This document shows positions 1 to 11,670 of a stretch of 64,000 nucleotides of DNA, one piece after another. Position 1 is the first letter of the stretch. Each line of letters starts with the position of its first letter. The stretch is taken from NCBI GenBank assembly GCA_963978905.1, contig OZ022259.1, positions 44,162,727-44,226,726 of the forward strand. Direction: 5' to 3'. Both the position numbers and the translations under genes were made by a program. The notes under the pieces were generated by a model. The model saw only the letters and a list, made by a program, of their open reading frames with translations. It ran no database searches and was not told where the DNA came from. The DNA comes from Trichostrongylus colubriformis. Lineage: Eukaryota > Nematoda > Chromadorea > Rhabditida > Trichostrongylidae.

Positions 1-1440
1 TAAGTCCCAAATATCTTTACGTGGCATACATTCCAGGCTCCGCTCCCACCCACGGAGATTGCGAAGGATCATCGTTAGTTGGCGATGATAATACGCGGTA
101 CACCGCCGTTACTGCTGATACAGTAGCTTTTACCATCGTTTTCTACGCACTTGGCCTGTCACGTCATAGGCGTATGTGCAACTCAATGACGATCACATGA
201 GGCGGGACTGCTAAGTTGGATCTGTTCAGAATTCGCGATTCAGGCGATCGTACGAATAGCCTGATTCAGGTGGAATGGATAACATACATATCGCTAGTGG
301 ATGATACGCCTGTTTCGCGCGCCTGAATTGCTTGATTGACATGTATCCCATTTTCTTTCGCCTGAAACGCGCGATCGTTTGACTAGCGAACACTCTGAAC
401 AATGTCTTACCTGGCTCATCACGTTTGAGTAATGACAGAAGTTCGTCTCATAACCTTATATAGCTTAGGTGAGCGTCGTAAGCGGGTGTTCTTTAGCCCT
501 CTTACAAGAACAGTTTTGAGAGCTCTTGAGAAGGTCCGGAAGAGCTGTGCTTCGTGAAGAAAGGTGGGAAGGTGTTTGGCGTGTGGTTGAGAGTTATGTC
601 AGTAGCCTGAAGTTACTGTAGTCGCGCATATAACTGAGCTCATTCAGTTCCAAGACTGGGACCGGTCTAGCACACTGAAAAATCAAGGAAGATTGAACGA
701 AATTAGAGTGAAAGCATAATCGTTCGTGTTTCTGTCCACAATAGATTGGTATGCTTTTCTTCAACCATGAGCAATAAGGATAATCCTCTAGTAACACTGA
801 AATCGTCGGAATTTGGTGTTTTCGTGATATGACTGCTCTAGGGCGTCAAAGAAGCGTCGTTGGATGTATTGCACAGATTGCACCTCATATTATTTACAAA
901 GCGGGAGTTTGTTGATTTCTATTTGCTTTCACAGTTAATTTCGGGTCTTTGCGCCTCATTTGTATGTAGCCTTTTTCATTAGATTCCTGTGTTCATTATT
1001 TACTCATATATCGTATGTGACATGCTGAAAATTAGGGGAAAAGAGCACTACTGAACTATCACCACCGGCACCGCGAGTAAGTCAAAAAGAATTCGTTGAA
1101 ACTTCGCGTTTGGGAACTATCGGTGGTGCTGGTCACGAATACGGCATCCATTTCTACCGATGCCGCCAGTCTGGTGCGACAGCACCAAGTTGCAGTTGAA
1201 CAGTGCCAAGAAGTGTTGTGTATTAATCACATCTAATGGGCAGCTCGTAGCTCGTTATATTGTGACTACCGACTTTCTTCTCTCTCTGCGTCGAACTTGA
1301 CACTTTTGATGGGGTTTTCGTTGGGGAGACTTCTTATCCTGTCACACTGCCTGCTGTCTCTAGACTCGAAGTAGACTGTCTTTTTCATAGGGTGCGAGGG
1401 TTGAAGGATCAAAGAGTTTTTCCTTTCCTGGTATATCAGC
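1..1440. other. No gene recognised
   Basis: I read all frames of this stretch and saw no conserved protein segment, no RNA gene and no clear repeat end. The only structure is a short, imperfect inverted pair around 1,055-1,135 (ACTATCACCACCGGCACC against a GGTGGTGCTGGT-type partner). Confidence 0.5.
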
Positions 1441-1701
1441 TTTTTGGAGGCGAACGACTATGTCGGTCCACATCAAAAAATCTGCCTTCGTTTATATGCT
1501 CCAGTGTGCGTTGGAACTGAGTCTGTACGGAGCGCCCATTCGGGGTGCGCTCCGCTCACTCTGCCCAGGCAATTTGTTGACTTTCAAAAACTAATGGCTG
1601 CTCTTAATTCATCTTCTTCCCACGTTTGGACCATTTCCGAACCAAACGAACGCCTTGCGGTCCAAAAACCGTACGTGACGGTGCACGCTCTTTCCACGAG
1701 C

Positions 1702-2135
1702 TTAAAGGAATCGTCCACGGAAAATTAGTCTTTGTGTTACCCATATGTTTATGTTGTATTTGCCTAATGTTGGCCTCATGCAAAATTTCACGCGAAAAAA
1801 ATGTGAATCTGGCTGAGATACAGCACCACAAAGTGCGGTCCCAGTGGGCGGGGCCTCCGTGTAAAAGCCTCGTCCCGTCGTCCGTCGCCGTTGGGAACGG
1901 AGAGTGGGACTGTTTACGTAAACTTCTGTTCCTACAATGCGTCTCCGACCACGGCGGACGCGGTACGAGGCTTTTACACGGAGGCCCCGCCCACTGGGAC
2001 CGCACTTTGTGGTGCTGTATCTCAGCCAGATTCACATTTTTTCGCGTGAAATTTTGCATGAGGCCAACATTAGGCAAATACAACATAAATACATAGGTAA
2101 CACAAAAACTCATTTTCCGTGGACGATTCCTTTAA
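1702..2135. mobile_element. Foldback element with long inverted arms
   Basis: The two ends are inverted copies starting TTAAAGGAATCGTCCACGG and ending CCGTGGACGATTCCTTTAA. The arms run about 175 bp each (about 1,702-1,877 and 1,957-2,135) around a short unique centre. They include mirrored copies of CGCGTGAAATTTTGCATGA and GGGCGGGGCCTCCGTG. Nothing in it looks like a transposase, so it is non-autonomous. It interrupts the dispersed repeat family. A diverged relative lies at 55,915-56,652. Confidence 0.85.
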
Positions 2136-2834
2136 CTTGGCTCATGTTTGCTCCCATGCTCTACCCATCCCACAGTCGTCCCCATCTTCACAGGCTATTT
2201 TTTCATGTAATTCCCAAGCTCCGCTCACCACCGAGAAGTTCCGCCCTTATTCATATCCTTGCTGAGCCCTTCCCCAACCATCTTTTTTTTTACTTTCTTT
2301 GAATCACTTTCAAAATGAATTGCAACTTTCACAGTGACCACCACACTGTTAATTACGCGCACCGTCCACTGTGGGCGGATTTCCTCTCATTTCTGGTAGG
2401 GCCAAGACAGTTGACATTGATCACTTCCACAAATTTTCCCCGTCTCAAGGCTGCGTTGGAAGTTATGAACTTTTGTTGTACGACCCGCCCATTGGGGGTG
2501 CGCTCTACCCGCTGTGCCCAGGCCTCTTTCATGACTTTCAGAAACCCTTGGCTGACAATCCATCTTTTCCTCATGTTTGGACCATCTTCGAACCAAATGA
2601 ACCATTTTCCATCCGAGAGCACGTTTCAGTGCACGCTCCGGCCACCGTGGGCAGAGCGTAACTTGGTCCATGAATGCTCTTCACTTCTTGTCCCATGCCT
2701 TACCGGTCCCAGACTCGTCCCCATTTTCACAGGTTAATTCATGTAACGGTCGAGCTCCACCCACCACCACAAGTGTTCCGCCCGCTACTGAAACTTTTCT
2801 TCCTCTCGTGGCTCTGACCACTAGACCACCACCA

Positions 2835-3245
2835 CCACACCGGTAGGTGTAAATTCCGCAAATTGGGGGACTGCGAAAGTAGAGGTGCTCGGCAATATAA
2901 CAGTAGAGAAAGAATGACATAAACCGGCGAAAAAACCGAGAAATAGGGACCCGAAAATCCCCCTTCTTCCTCTCGTCCTCTGCGTCTCTAGCTGGAGTGG
3001 ACTGAAGACAGGCCGGAGTCTGAACCAGCCAGCCGCGATTGTTGTCCCGCCCCTACACGGCGACTCCCCCGGCAGTATAACCGCATAACGACATGCCGTG
3101 CTGTGGGCCGTCATAGGAACTCAAGCCGCGTTTTTTTCAGTACGATTTTCGCCACATATGACCTCTTCTGAAGTAGAAGGTTCGTTAAAGAGAACATGTA
3201 CTCCCAGATCTCAGTTTTCTCATACCCCTACTGGTGCCTTTATGA
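2835..3245 (+). mobile_element. Fragment of TTTAAAGACACC-ended element
   Basis: This stretch matches the element at 51,096-51,503 in long runs, for example AAAGTAGAGGTGCTC, GACAGGCC and GGTGCCTT near the right end. Its left terminus is degraded. An inverted copy is at about 60,988-61,382. No coding capacity is visible. Confidence 0.65.
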
Positions 3246-3629
3246 CTTCTCATGGGCCTCCCATGACTTTCAGAAAGTCATCGCTGTTTTTAATCGATCC
3301 TGTCCCCACGTTTGGGTCATATTGGAGCCCAATTAACAATTTTCTATCTAAAAACGGAAATTCCTTGCACGCTTCGCCCACCGTGGATGGAACTCAACCT
3401 GATCCATGTGTGCTTTTTACTTCTTGTTTCATGCCCTACCCATCCCAGACTTGCCCCTCCTCCAAGGTTGTTTTTCATGTTACGCCTAATTTTGTGACAG
3501 GCAGAGGGTCGGAGGGATGGACGGACAGACACACGAAGCGTTTTATATGCAACCAGTTGGCGGGCGCACACTACTGTGCGCGAAACACCATGTGCGTCAG
3601 TAGGTCGGCCTGTATTGCTCTTTTTCTTG

Positions 3630-5105
3630 AGGACAGAGTATTTCAGTGCACACCCAGCCCACCGTGGGCGGAGCTTAAATTAGTCCATGTGTGGTCTTCA
3701 CTTCTTGTCCCATGCTCTACCCATCCAAACTTGTCCCCATCTCCACAGGTCGTTTTTCATGTAACGTCCAAGCTCCGCCCACTAATTTAAATGCTACGCC
3801 CACTGTGCCCTGCATTCTTTCCTGACCTTCAGAAACTCATCCCTGACCTTGATCCATCTTCTCCCTATGTTTGGAGCACATTCGAACCCAATCAACAATT
3901 TTTGAACATTCCACGACGGCCTCGCCCATTATGGGCGGAGCTTAACTTGGTCCATGTGTGGTCTTTACTCAGTGTCCCATACCCTACCCATACCGCATTT
4001 TTCCCCATCTCCACAGGTCGTTTTTCATGTAACGTCCAAGCTCCGCCCACCACTTTAAATGCTCCGCCCACTGTGCCTGCATTCTTTCCTGACCTTCAGA
4101 AACTCATCCCTGACCTTGATCCATCTTCTCCCTATGTTTGGGGCACATTCGAACCCAATCAACAATTTTTGAACATTCCACGACGGTCCCGCCCATTATG
4201 GGCGGAGCTTAACTTGGTCCATGTGTGGTCTTTACTCAGTGTCCCATACCCTACCGATACCGCATTTTTTCCCATCTCCACAGGTCGTTTTTCATGTAAC
4301 GTCCAAGCTCCGCCCACCACTTTAAATGCTCCGCCCACTGTGCCTGCATTCTTTCCTGACCTTCAGAAACTCATCCCTGACCTTGATCCATCTTCTCCCT
4401 ATGTTTGGAGCACATTCGAACCCAATCAACAATTTTTGAACATTCCACGACGGTCCCGCCCATTATGGGCGGAGCTTAACTTGGTCCATGTGTGGTCTTT
4501 ACTCAGTGTCCCATACCCTACCGATACCGCATTTTTTTCCCATCTCCACAGGTCGTTTTTCATGTAACGTCCAAGCTCCGCCCACCACTTTAAATGCTCC
4601 GCCCACTGTGCCTGCATTCTTTCCTGACCTTCAGAAACTCATCCCTGACCTTGATCCATCTTCTCCCTATGTTTGGGGCACATTCGAACCCCATCAACAA
4701 TTTTTGAACATTCCACGACGGCCCCGCCCATTATGGGCGGAGCTTAACTTGGTCCATGTGTGGTCTTTACTTAGTGTCCCATGCCCTACCCATTCCGCAT
4801 TTGTCCCCATCTCCACAGGTCGTTTTTCATGTAACGTCCAAGCTCCGCCCACCACTTTAAATGCCCCGCCCACTGTGCCCTGCATTCTTTCCTGACCTTC
4901 AGAAACTCATCCCTGACCTAAATCCTCTTCTCCCTACGTTAGGAGCACGTTCGAACGTAATCAACATTTTCGGGTTGAAAGCCAAAATTTCCAGTGCACG
5001 CCCCGCCCCCGTGGGCGGAGCTTAATTTGGTCCATGTGTGGTCTTTACTTCCTGTCCCATGCCCTACCCATACCACACTTGGCCCCATCTGCACATGTCG
5101 TTTTT
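3630..5105 (+). repeat. Tandem array, ~267-bp unit
   Basis: The marker TGCATTCTTTCCTGACC begins at 3,811, 4,078, 4,345, 4,613 and 4,881, giving spacings of 267, 267, 268 and 268 bp. Units differ by only a few bases, so the expansion looks recent. Outer units are more diverged. The unit belongs to the dispersed family to the left. Each unit is nearly open in one frame because its length is close to a multiple of three. I read that as a by-product and not a protein. Confidence 0.92.
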
Positions 5106-5173
5106 CATATGATACCTAATTTCGCGACAGACGGAGGGACAGACGCCTTAGCGCTTTATATATAGTACCAGTC

Positions 5174-5362
5174 GGGTTGGCCGGCTGACGCCGGCCAACC
5201 CTCCTGGACTCGGATTGGCCGGCTTCGCCGGCCAATCCTCGTAGGGGCGGCTTCGCCGCCCCGGCAGGGTGGCTTTGAGGCTGTCTGCTTTGTAGCGAGG
5301 AGCGACTCTCGGCTCGCCGCTAGCGCGGCGAGCCGACTTTCGCATGCGCGCTTCGCGCGCAT
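5174..5362. repeat. Cluster of five GC-rich perfect hairpins
   Basis: Five perfect inverted repeats occur in 190 bp. They are 5,174-5,201 (12-bp arms, loop TGAC), 5,212-5,238 (12-bp arms, loop TTC), 5,244-5,262 (8-bp arms, loop TTC), 5,309-5,336 (12-bp arms, loop TAGC) and 5,344-5,362 (8-bp arms, loop TTC). Three share the form GGC-TTC-GCC or CGC-TTC-GCG. The cluster directly follows the tail of the dispersed repeat family (GCTTTATATATAGTACC). Function is unknown. Confidence 0.85.
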
Positions 5363-5419
5363 TGCAGCAGGAATAGGCCCTGTGTATAGGGAGCGCACAT
5401 TGCAGCAGGGAACTGATAA

Positions 5420-5930
5420 TATGCGGCTTGTATATATTGTGAGCAAACCTCCAACGATGGCTTTGGTTGAAACTAAGAGACACCACACCCATCTGTAACC
5501 CCTTCCCCACTGAAGGCAAAACCCCTTTAAAGAAAGGCAGGATTCGATCCGAAAACAAAAATAGAATTGAAGCACTTAGTAGTACCAAAGTAAGGAAGAT
5601 GGATCGAAACGGTCAAAACATCCAAGAAAGAAGACCCCTTCCCATCATCCAAGTGTGTAAGGCACAATCGCAGAGGGGCGGCCACGCTAAAAGGAGCTGC
5701 AGCAGTCGGAGGTGTCTCATCGTGAGCGCTGAGGCGATCCGTAGCAGTTGACTTTTGAGGGTTAAAAGTTTCGAGAGGACGTGCATGTATCAGTTCTATA
5801 AGAAACATTGACCTTAACTGATTGCCGAGAGATACATCTGATAATAACACACCACTCCCTAATGGTAACCGAGAACAAACAGTCACTTTGTGAGTATAAT
5901 ACTAATATTGCAATTATGGCCGGGCTGGGC
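5420..5930. other. Spacer, no gene recognised
   Basis: No conserved protein or repeat end was seen. Short open frames on both strands overlap each other and have no recognisable motif. Confidence 0.4.
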
Positions 5931-8572
5931 TTAGAACTTATGTACTCTATACACAGGAGGTTGACGTGTACAGAGTACATAAGTTGGGTGGGTTGACTCC
6001 TACCCAATCCTAACCTGCCCGACCTCCACACACCCGTACCTAATTTGCTTCTTGTGTGCTCCCTACATTTTGGTCTGTCCCTATCCAGTTCTTACTCGCA
6101 CGACCTGAGCAGTCCCATTCCTGACCTTCCCGATTTTCGGAACCCATGCGAGGGTTTATAAATTTGAGTACCCATCGGTTCCGTCGCAGGCCCCGTCCAT
6201 GCTGGGCGGAGCTAAGCTTAAAACTTATATGCTCCGTACACATGACCCCTACCCAATCCTAACCTGCCCGACCTCCACAGGCCCGTGCCTTATTTGCTTG
6301 TTGTGTGCACCCTTCACTTTGGTCAGTCCCTCCCCAGTCCTAACATGCGCGACTTCAACAGACCCTATCCTAACTTGCCCGATTTTCCGCACTTAAGCGA
6401 GGACCTAAATTCGTTTATTCATTGATTTCAGCGCAAGCCCAGCTCATGGTGGGCGGAGGTAAGCTTAGAACTTATGTGATCCATACACTTGTGTTTGTCC
6501 CTACGCTATCCTAACTTGTCATACCTCTACAGGCCCGTTCTGCTCCTTGTGTGCTTCCTACAATTTGGTCAGTCTCTACCCACTCCTTACTCGCACGACC
6601 TGAGCAGTCCCATTCCTGACAGTCCCGATTTTCGGAACCCAGGCGAGGACTTAAATTGGAGCACCCATCGGTTTCGGCGCAGCCCCCCCCCCTATGGTTT
6701 GCGGAGTTAGGCTTAGAACTTATGTGGTCTGTACACTTGGTCCCTACCCAATACTAAGCCTGCCCGACCTCCACTGCCCGTGCCTAATTTGCTTGTTGTG
6801 TGTTCCCTTTACTTTGATCAGTCCCTCCCCAGTCCTAACATGCGCGACTTCAACAGACTCTTTCCTAACTTGCCCGATTTCCAACACCTGAGCGAGGACC
6901 TAAATTCGTTTATTCATCGATTTCGGCGCGAGCCCAGCCCATGATGGGCGGAGGTAGGCTTAGAACTTATGTGCTCCATACACTTGTGTTTGCCCCTACG
7001 CTATCCTAACTTGCCATACCTCTACAGGCCCGTTCTGCTCCTTGTGTGCTCCCTACTATTTGGTCAGTCTCTACCTACTCCTTACTCGCACGACCTGAGC
7101 AGTCCCATTCCTGACCGTCCCGATTTTCGGAACCCAGGCGAGGACTTAAATTGGAGCACCCATCGGTTTCGGCGCAGCCCCCCCCCCCCCCCTATGGTGG
7201 GGGGAGTTAGGCGTAGAACTTATGTGGTCTGTACACTTGGTCCCTACCCAATACTAAGCCTGCCCGACCTCCACTGCCCGTGCCTAATTTGCTTGTTGTG
7301 TGTTCCCTTTACTTTGAGCAGTCCCTCCCCAGTCCTTACATGCGCGACTTCAACAGACTCTTTCCTAACTTGCCCGATTTCCAACACCTGAGCGAGGACC
7401 TAAATTCGTTTATTCATCGATTTCGGCGCAAGCCTCCCCCATGGTGGGCGGAGCTAGGCTTAGAACTTATGTGCTCCGTACACTTATGTTTTCCTCTACG
7501 CTATCCTAACTTGCCCTTCCTCTACAGGCCCGTTCTGCTCCTTGTGTGCTCCCTACAATTTGGTCAATCTCTACCCACTCCTTACTCGCATGACCTGAGC
7601 AGTCCCATTCCTGACCGTCCCGATTTTCGGAACCCAGGCGAGGACTTAAATCTGAGCACCCATCGGTTTCGGCGCAGGCCCCCACCCCATGGTGGGCGGA
7701 GCTAGGCTTAGAACTTATGCTCCGTACACTTGGTCCCTACCCAATACTAACCTGCCCGACCTCCACAGCCCGTGCCTAATTTGCTTGTTGTGTGTTCCCT
7801 TTACTTTGGTCAGTCCCCTGCAGTCCTTACATGCGCGACTTCAACAGACTCTTTCCTAACCTGCCCGATTTCCAACACCTGAGCGGGACCTAAATTCGTT
7901 TATTCATCGATTTCGGCGCAAGACCTGCCCATGGTGGGCGGAGCTAGGCTTAGTTCTTATATGCTCTGTACGCTTAGATCAGCTCCTACCCACTCCTAAC
8001 TCGCGCGACCCTCCAGGATACAGTTGAGATGAGGCCCTACGGAGTCTTAACTTGCCCGATCCCTACAGGCCCACTCTTGATTTAGCCGATTTTTTCAACC
8101 ATTTCTGCGCAAGCCCCGCTCACGGTGGGGGGAGCTAGGCTTAGTTCTTAATGAGCTCCGCACACTTTGGTCAACCCCTACCTATCCCCAACTTGTCCGA
8201 CCTCTTCACGTTGCCATTGAGTTGAGAGTAGATTATGCGACAAAAAACGGACACACACACACACACAAACACACCAAACTTCTGGTTTTAGCTTGCCTCT
8301 CATGTGCTCCGTACATTTTGGCTTACCCCAACCCATCCCTAACTTGCCCGACCTCTACAGGTCCATTCCTAGCCTGCCTGATTTTTGGAACCTAAGCGTG
8401 GACTTAAATTTGAACACCGGCAGTTTCCGCGCAAGCCTCGCTCACGGTGGGGGGAGCTAGGCTTAGTTCTTAATGAGCTCCGCACACTTTGGTCAACCCC
8501 TACCCATCCCCAACTTGTCCGACCTCTTCACGTTGCCATTGAGTTGAGAGTAGATTATGCGACAAAAAACGG

Positions 8573-8604
<32 letters not shown>

Positions 8605-8870
8605 CAAACTTCTGGTTTTAGCTTGCCTCTCATGTGCTCCGTACATTTTGGCTTACCCCAACCCATCCCTAACTTGCCCGACCTCTACAGGTCCATTCCT
8701 AGCCTGCCTGATTTTCGGAACCTGAGCGTGGACTTAAATTTGAACACCGGCAGTTTCCGCGCAAGCCCCACTCACAGTGGGCGGAGCTAGGCTTAATTCT
8801 TATGTGCTCTGTGCGCTTAGGTCAGCACCTACCCAATTCTAACATGCCCGACCTTTCCAGACAGCAGTTC
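5930..8870 (+). repeat. Tandem array, ~247-bp unit, two alternating types
   Basis: The phrase GGCTTAGAACTTATGTG or a close variant recurs near 6,215, 6,460, 6,710, 6,957, 7,213, 7,457 and 7,703. Two unit types alternate: one with CCTACGCTATCCTAACTTG, the other with CCCTACCCAATACTAA. The true higher-order period is therefore about 495 bp. The right end (about 8,100-8,830) is a separate ~320-bp tandem duplication carrying a CA microsatellite after GCGACAAAAAACGGACAC at about 8,239 and 8,560. Open frames here are not gene-like. Confidence 0.88.
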
Positions 8871-8989
8871 AGTTGAGACATCATAACAATGAGATAGGGG
8901 TGTATGTGGTGCAGACAGGTTGTAAATGGTTGACGCTGGACTGTGGGAGTGACATGGGTACCCTCGGTGTATCCCTAGGTAATGCCTCC

Positions 8990-10900
8990 TTTCCTTACCG
9001 GCCCATCACAACACAGCTGCGTCGCCATTCGCCTTTCGAGGCTCCTTATCAGCCCTTATCAGTTGCTATCACTTCCGTTCCCTCACCATTGATGTCCCCT
9101 TACCACCCCTACATTACCTTAAAAATTCAGGATCCCAGCTTTGCTGCGACGCGAGATATGAATTTCCCGCCATTCGCCTTCGAGGCTCCTTATCAGCCCT
9201 TATCAGTTGCTATCACTTCCGTTCCTTCACCATTAATGTCCCCTTACCACCCCTACATTACCTTGAAAATTGAGGATCCCAGCTTTGCTGCGACGCGAGA
9301 TATGAATTTCCCGCCATTCGCCTTTCGAGGCTCCTTATCAGCCCTTATCAGTTACTATCACTTCCGTTCCCTCACCATTGATGTCCCCTTACCACCCCTA
9401 CATTACCTTAAAAAGTCAGGATCCCAGCTTTGCTGCGACGCGAGATATGAATTTCCCGCCATTCGCCTTTCGAGGCTCCTTATCAGCCCTTATCAGTTGC
9501 TATCACTTCCGTTCCTTCACCATTAATGTCCCCTTTCCACCCATATATTATCTTAAAAATTGAGGATCCCAGCTTTGCTGCGACGCGAGATATGAATTTC
9601 CCGCCATTCGCCTTTCGAGGCTCCTTATCAGCCTTTATCAGTTGCTATCACTTCCGTTCCCTCACCATTGATGTCCCCTTACCACCCCTACATTACCTTA
9701 AAAATTCAGGATCCCAGCTTTGCTGCGACGCGAGATATGAATTTCCCGCCATTCGCCTTCGAGGCTCCTTATCAGCCCTTATCAGTTGCTATCACTTCCG
9801 TTCCTTCACCATTAATGTCCCCTTACCACCCCTGCATTACCTTGAAAATTGAGGATCCCAGCTTTGCTGCGACGCGAGATATGAATTTCCCGCCATTCGC
9901 CTTTCGAGGCTCCTTATCAGCCCTTATCAGTTGCTATCACTTCCGTTCCTTCACCATTAATGTCCCCTTACCACCCCTGCATTACCTTGAAAATTGAGGA
10001 TCCCAGCTCTGCTGCGACGCGAGATATGAATTTCCCGCCATTCGCCTTTCGAGGCTCCTTATCAGCCCTTATCAGTTACTATCACTTCCGTTCCCTCACC
10101 ATTGATGTCCCCTTACCACCCCTACATTACCTTAAAAATTCAGGATCCCAGCTTTGCTGCGACGCGAGATATGAATTTCCCGCCATTCGCCTTTCGAGGC
10201 TCCTTATCAGCCCTTATCAGTTGCTATCACTTCCGTTCCTTCACCATTAATGTCCCCTTTCCACCCCTATATTATTTTAAAAATTGAGGATCCCAGCTTT
10301 GCTGCGACGCGAGATATGAATTTCCCGCCATTCGCCTTTCGAGGCTCCTTATCAGCCTTTATCAGTTACTATCACTTTCGTTCCCTCACCATTGATGTCC
10401 CCTTACCACCCCTACATTACCTTAAAAATTCAGGATCCCAGCTTTGCTGCGACGCGAGATATGAATTTCCCGCCATTCGCCTTTCGAGGCTCCTTATCAG
10501 CCCTTATCAGTTGCTATCACTTCCGTTCCTTCACCATTAATGTCTCCTTTCCACCCCTATATTATCTTAAAAATTCAGGGTCCCAGCTTTGCTGCTACGC
10601 GAGATATGAATTTCCCGCCATTCGCCTTTCGGGGCTCCTTATCAGCCCTTATCAGTTGCTATCACTTCCGTTCCCTCACCATTGATGTCCCCTTAACACC
10701 CCTACATTACCTTAAAAATTCAGGATCCCAGCTTTGCTGCGACGCGAGATATGAATTTCCCGCTATTCGCCTTTTGAGGCTCCTTATCAGCCCTTATCAG
10801 TTGCTATCACTTCCGTTCCCTCACCATTGTTGTCCCCTTAACACCCCTACATTACCTTAAAAATTCAGGATCCCAGCTTTGCTGCGACGCGAGATAGAAA
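8990..10900 (+). repeat. 145-bp satellite array (BamHI-type)
   Basis: Thirteen units are marked by GGATCC or a one-base variant at 9,130, 9,274, 9,419, 9,564, 9,709, 9,853, 9,998, 10,143, 10,288, 10,433, 10,578 (GGGTCC), 10,723 and 10,868. Spacing is 144-145 bp throughout. Two variants tend to alternate (CACCATTGATG with TTCAGGATCC, and CACCATTAATG with TTGAGGATCC), giving a partial 290-bp dimer. There are no unique spacers between units, so this is a satellite and not CRISPR-like. Confidence 0.95.
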
Positions 10901-10904
10901 TTAT

Positions 10905-10925
10905 GCGGTGAGCGGACAGACAGAC

Positions 10926-10956
<31 letters not shown>

Positions 10957-11340
10957 AACACACCAAACTTCTGCTTTATATATAGAGTATGATGGATAGG
11001 AATAGTAGGGATTTTTCCTTGACGCTATGCCGCGCTGGGACTGGTTATGAGTTTTTGTTGTGCGGACCGCCCACTCGAGGTGTGTTTCGTCCACTACGTG
11101 CAGGCCTCTTCCGTGTCTTACAGAAACTTATCGCTGACCTTAATCCAACTTTTCCCAACGTTTGAGTCCTATTGGAACCCTATTAACAATTTTGGGCCTG
11201 AAAACGGAGCATTACAGTGCACGCTCCGCCCACCGCGAGAGGAGCCTAACCTGATCCATGTGTGCTCTTAGCTTATTGTCTCATGGCTTAGCGATCCCAT
11301 AGTTGTCCCCCATCACCACAGGCTGTTTTACATATTATTA
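10905..11340 (+). repeat. Repeat tail plus dispersed-family copy
   Basis: A GACAGACAGACACACAC tract with (CA)n and CAAACAAACACACC, then ACTTCTGCTTTATATATAG, matches the ends seen at 8,240, 8,560 and 5,130. From about 11,045 to 11,340 a further diverged copy of the dispersed family follows. Confidence 0.7.
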
Positions 11341-11654
11341 ATTCATCCATGATTTGTGCCGTTCCTGCATGCTCAAAGTTTACAGTTCGTGGTTTTCAAT
11401 AGTTATTGACTTATTGACAGCTGTCTGCGAATACTGCTCCATCTCTTGCAACTGAATCCTTATTGACAACGATATTGGCGTTATTGATCACCACCACCAA
11501 ACGTCATTTTGCTACCAGATGAGGTGGGCATTCTTGTGCAGAAATAACATTTCTTGAATAACGAGATATTGGGAATACGAGCAAAGTTTTCCTCCTGCTT
11601 GGGATGCACCAAAACGTAAAGCAGAACATAGAATGCTGCTCTCTGTAATTTGTT

Positions 11655-11663
11655 GTCTTATAG
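11655..11663 (+). promoter_or_regulatory. Putative spliced-leader acceptor, RAD9 gene
   Basis: GTCTTATAG ends 7 bases before the ATG at 11,671. No upstream exon is recognisable, so trans-splicing is the simplest reading. Confidence 0.45.
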
Positions 11664-11670
11664 TTAGAAA

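Larger units (their letters stand above)
1441..3630 (+). repeat. Mosaic of a dispersed repeat family
   Basis: Segments recur with the same word order: a GCCCA-rich piece with GGGCGGAGCTTAACTTGG, then TGTGGTCTTTACTTCTTGTC, a CCCATCTCCACAGG piece, CGTTTTTCATGTAAC, and CATTCTTTCCTGACCTTCAG or a diverged form. Copies lie near 1,540-1,700, 2,340-2,760 and 3,220-3,780 here, at 11,045-11,340, and again at 50,120-50,640 in a POP1 intron. Several end in a GACAGACAGACACAC-type tail. Open frames across it are chance readings. It is probably a transposon-derived family, but the class is not clear by eye. Confidence 0.7.

Noticed and set aside
1604..2113. Overlapping 169- and 156-codon frames on both strands
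   Set aside because: They lie in the foldback element, where the arms mirror each other, so both strands read alike.
3791..4895. Long repeated open frames (258 and 135 codons)
   Set aside because: They are translations of the 267-bp tandem unit. The unit length divisible by three keeps the frame open. No motif and no start context.
5174..5362. Bacterial terminators or contamination
   Set aside because: No T-run follows any stem, and the block is continuous with a nematode repeat tail on the left. Contamination cannot be excluded by eye.
8873..10860. Repeated protein with YHFRSLTIDVPLPPLHYL units
   Set aside because: Same reason: translation of the 145-bp satellite in several frames, with stops in the consensus frame after two units.
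8990..10900. CRISPR-like regular repeats
   Set aside because: Units of 145 bp follow each other without unique spacers, and the context is nematode satellite DNA.
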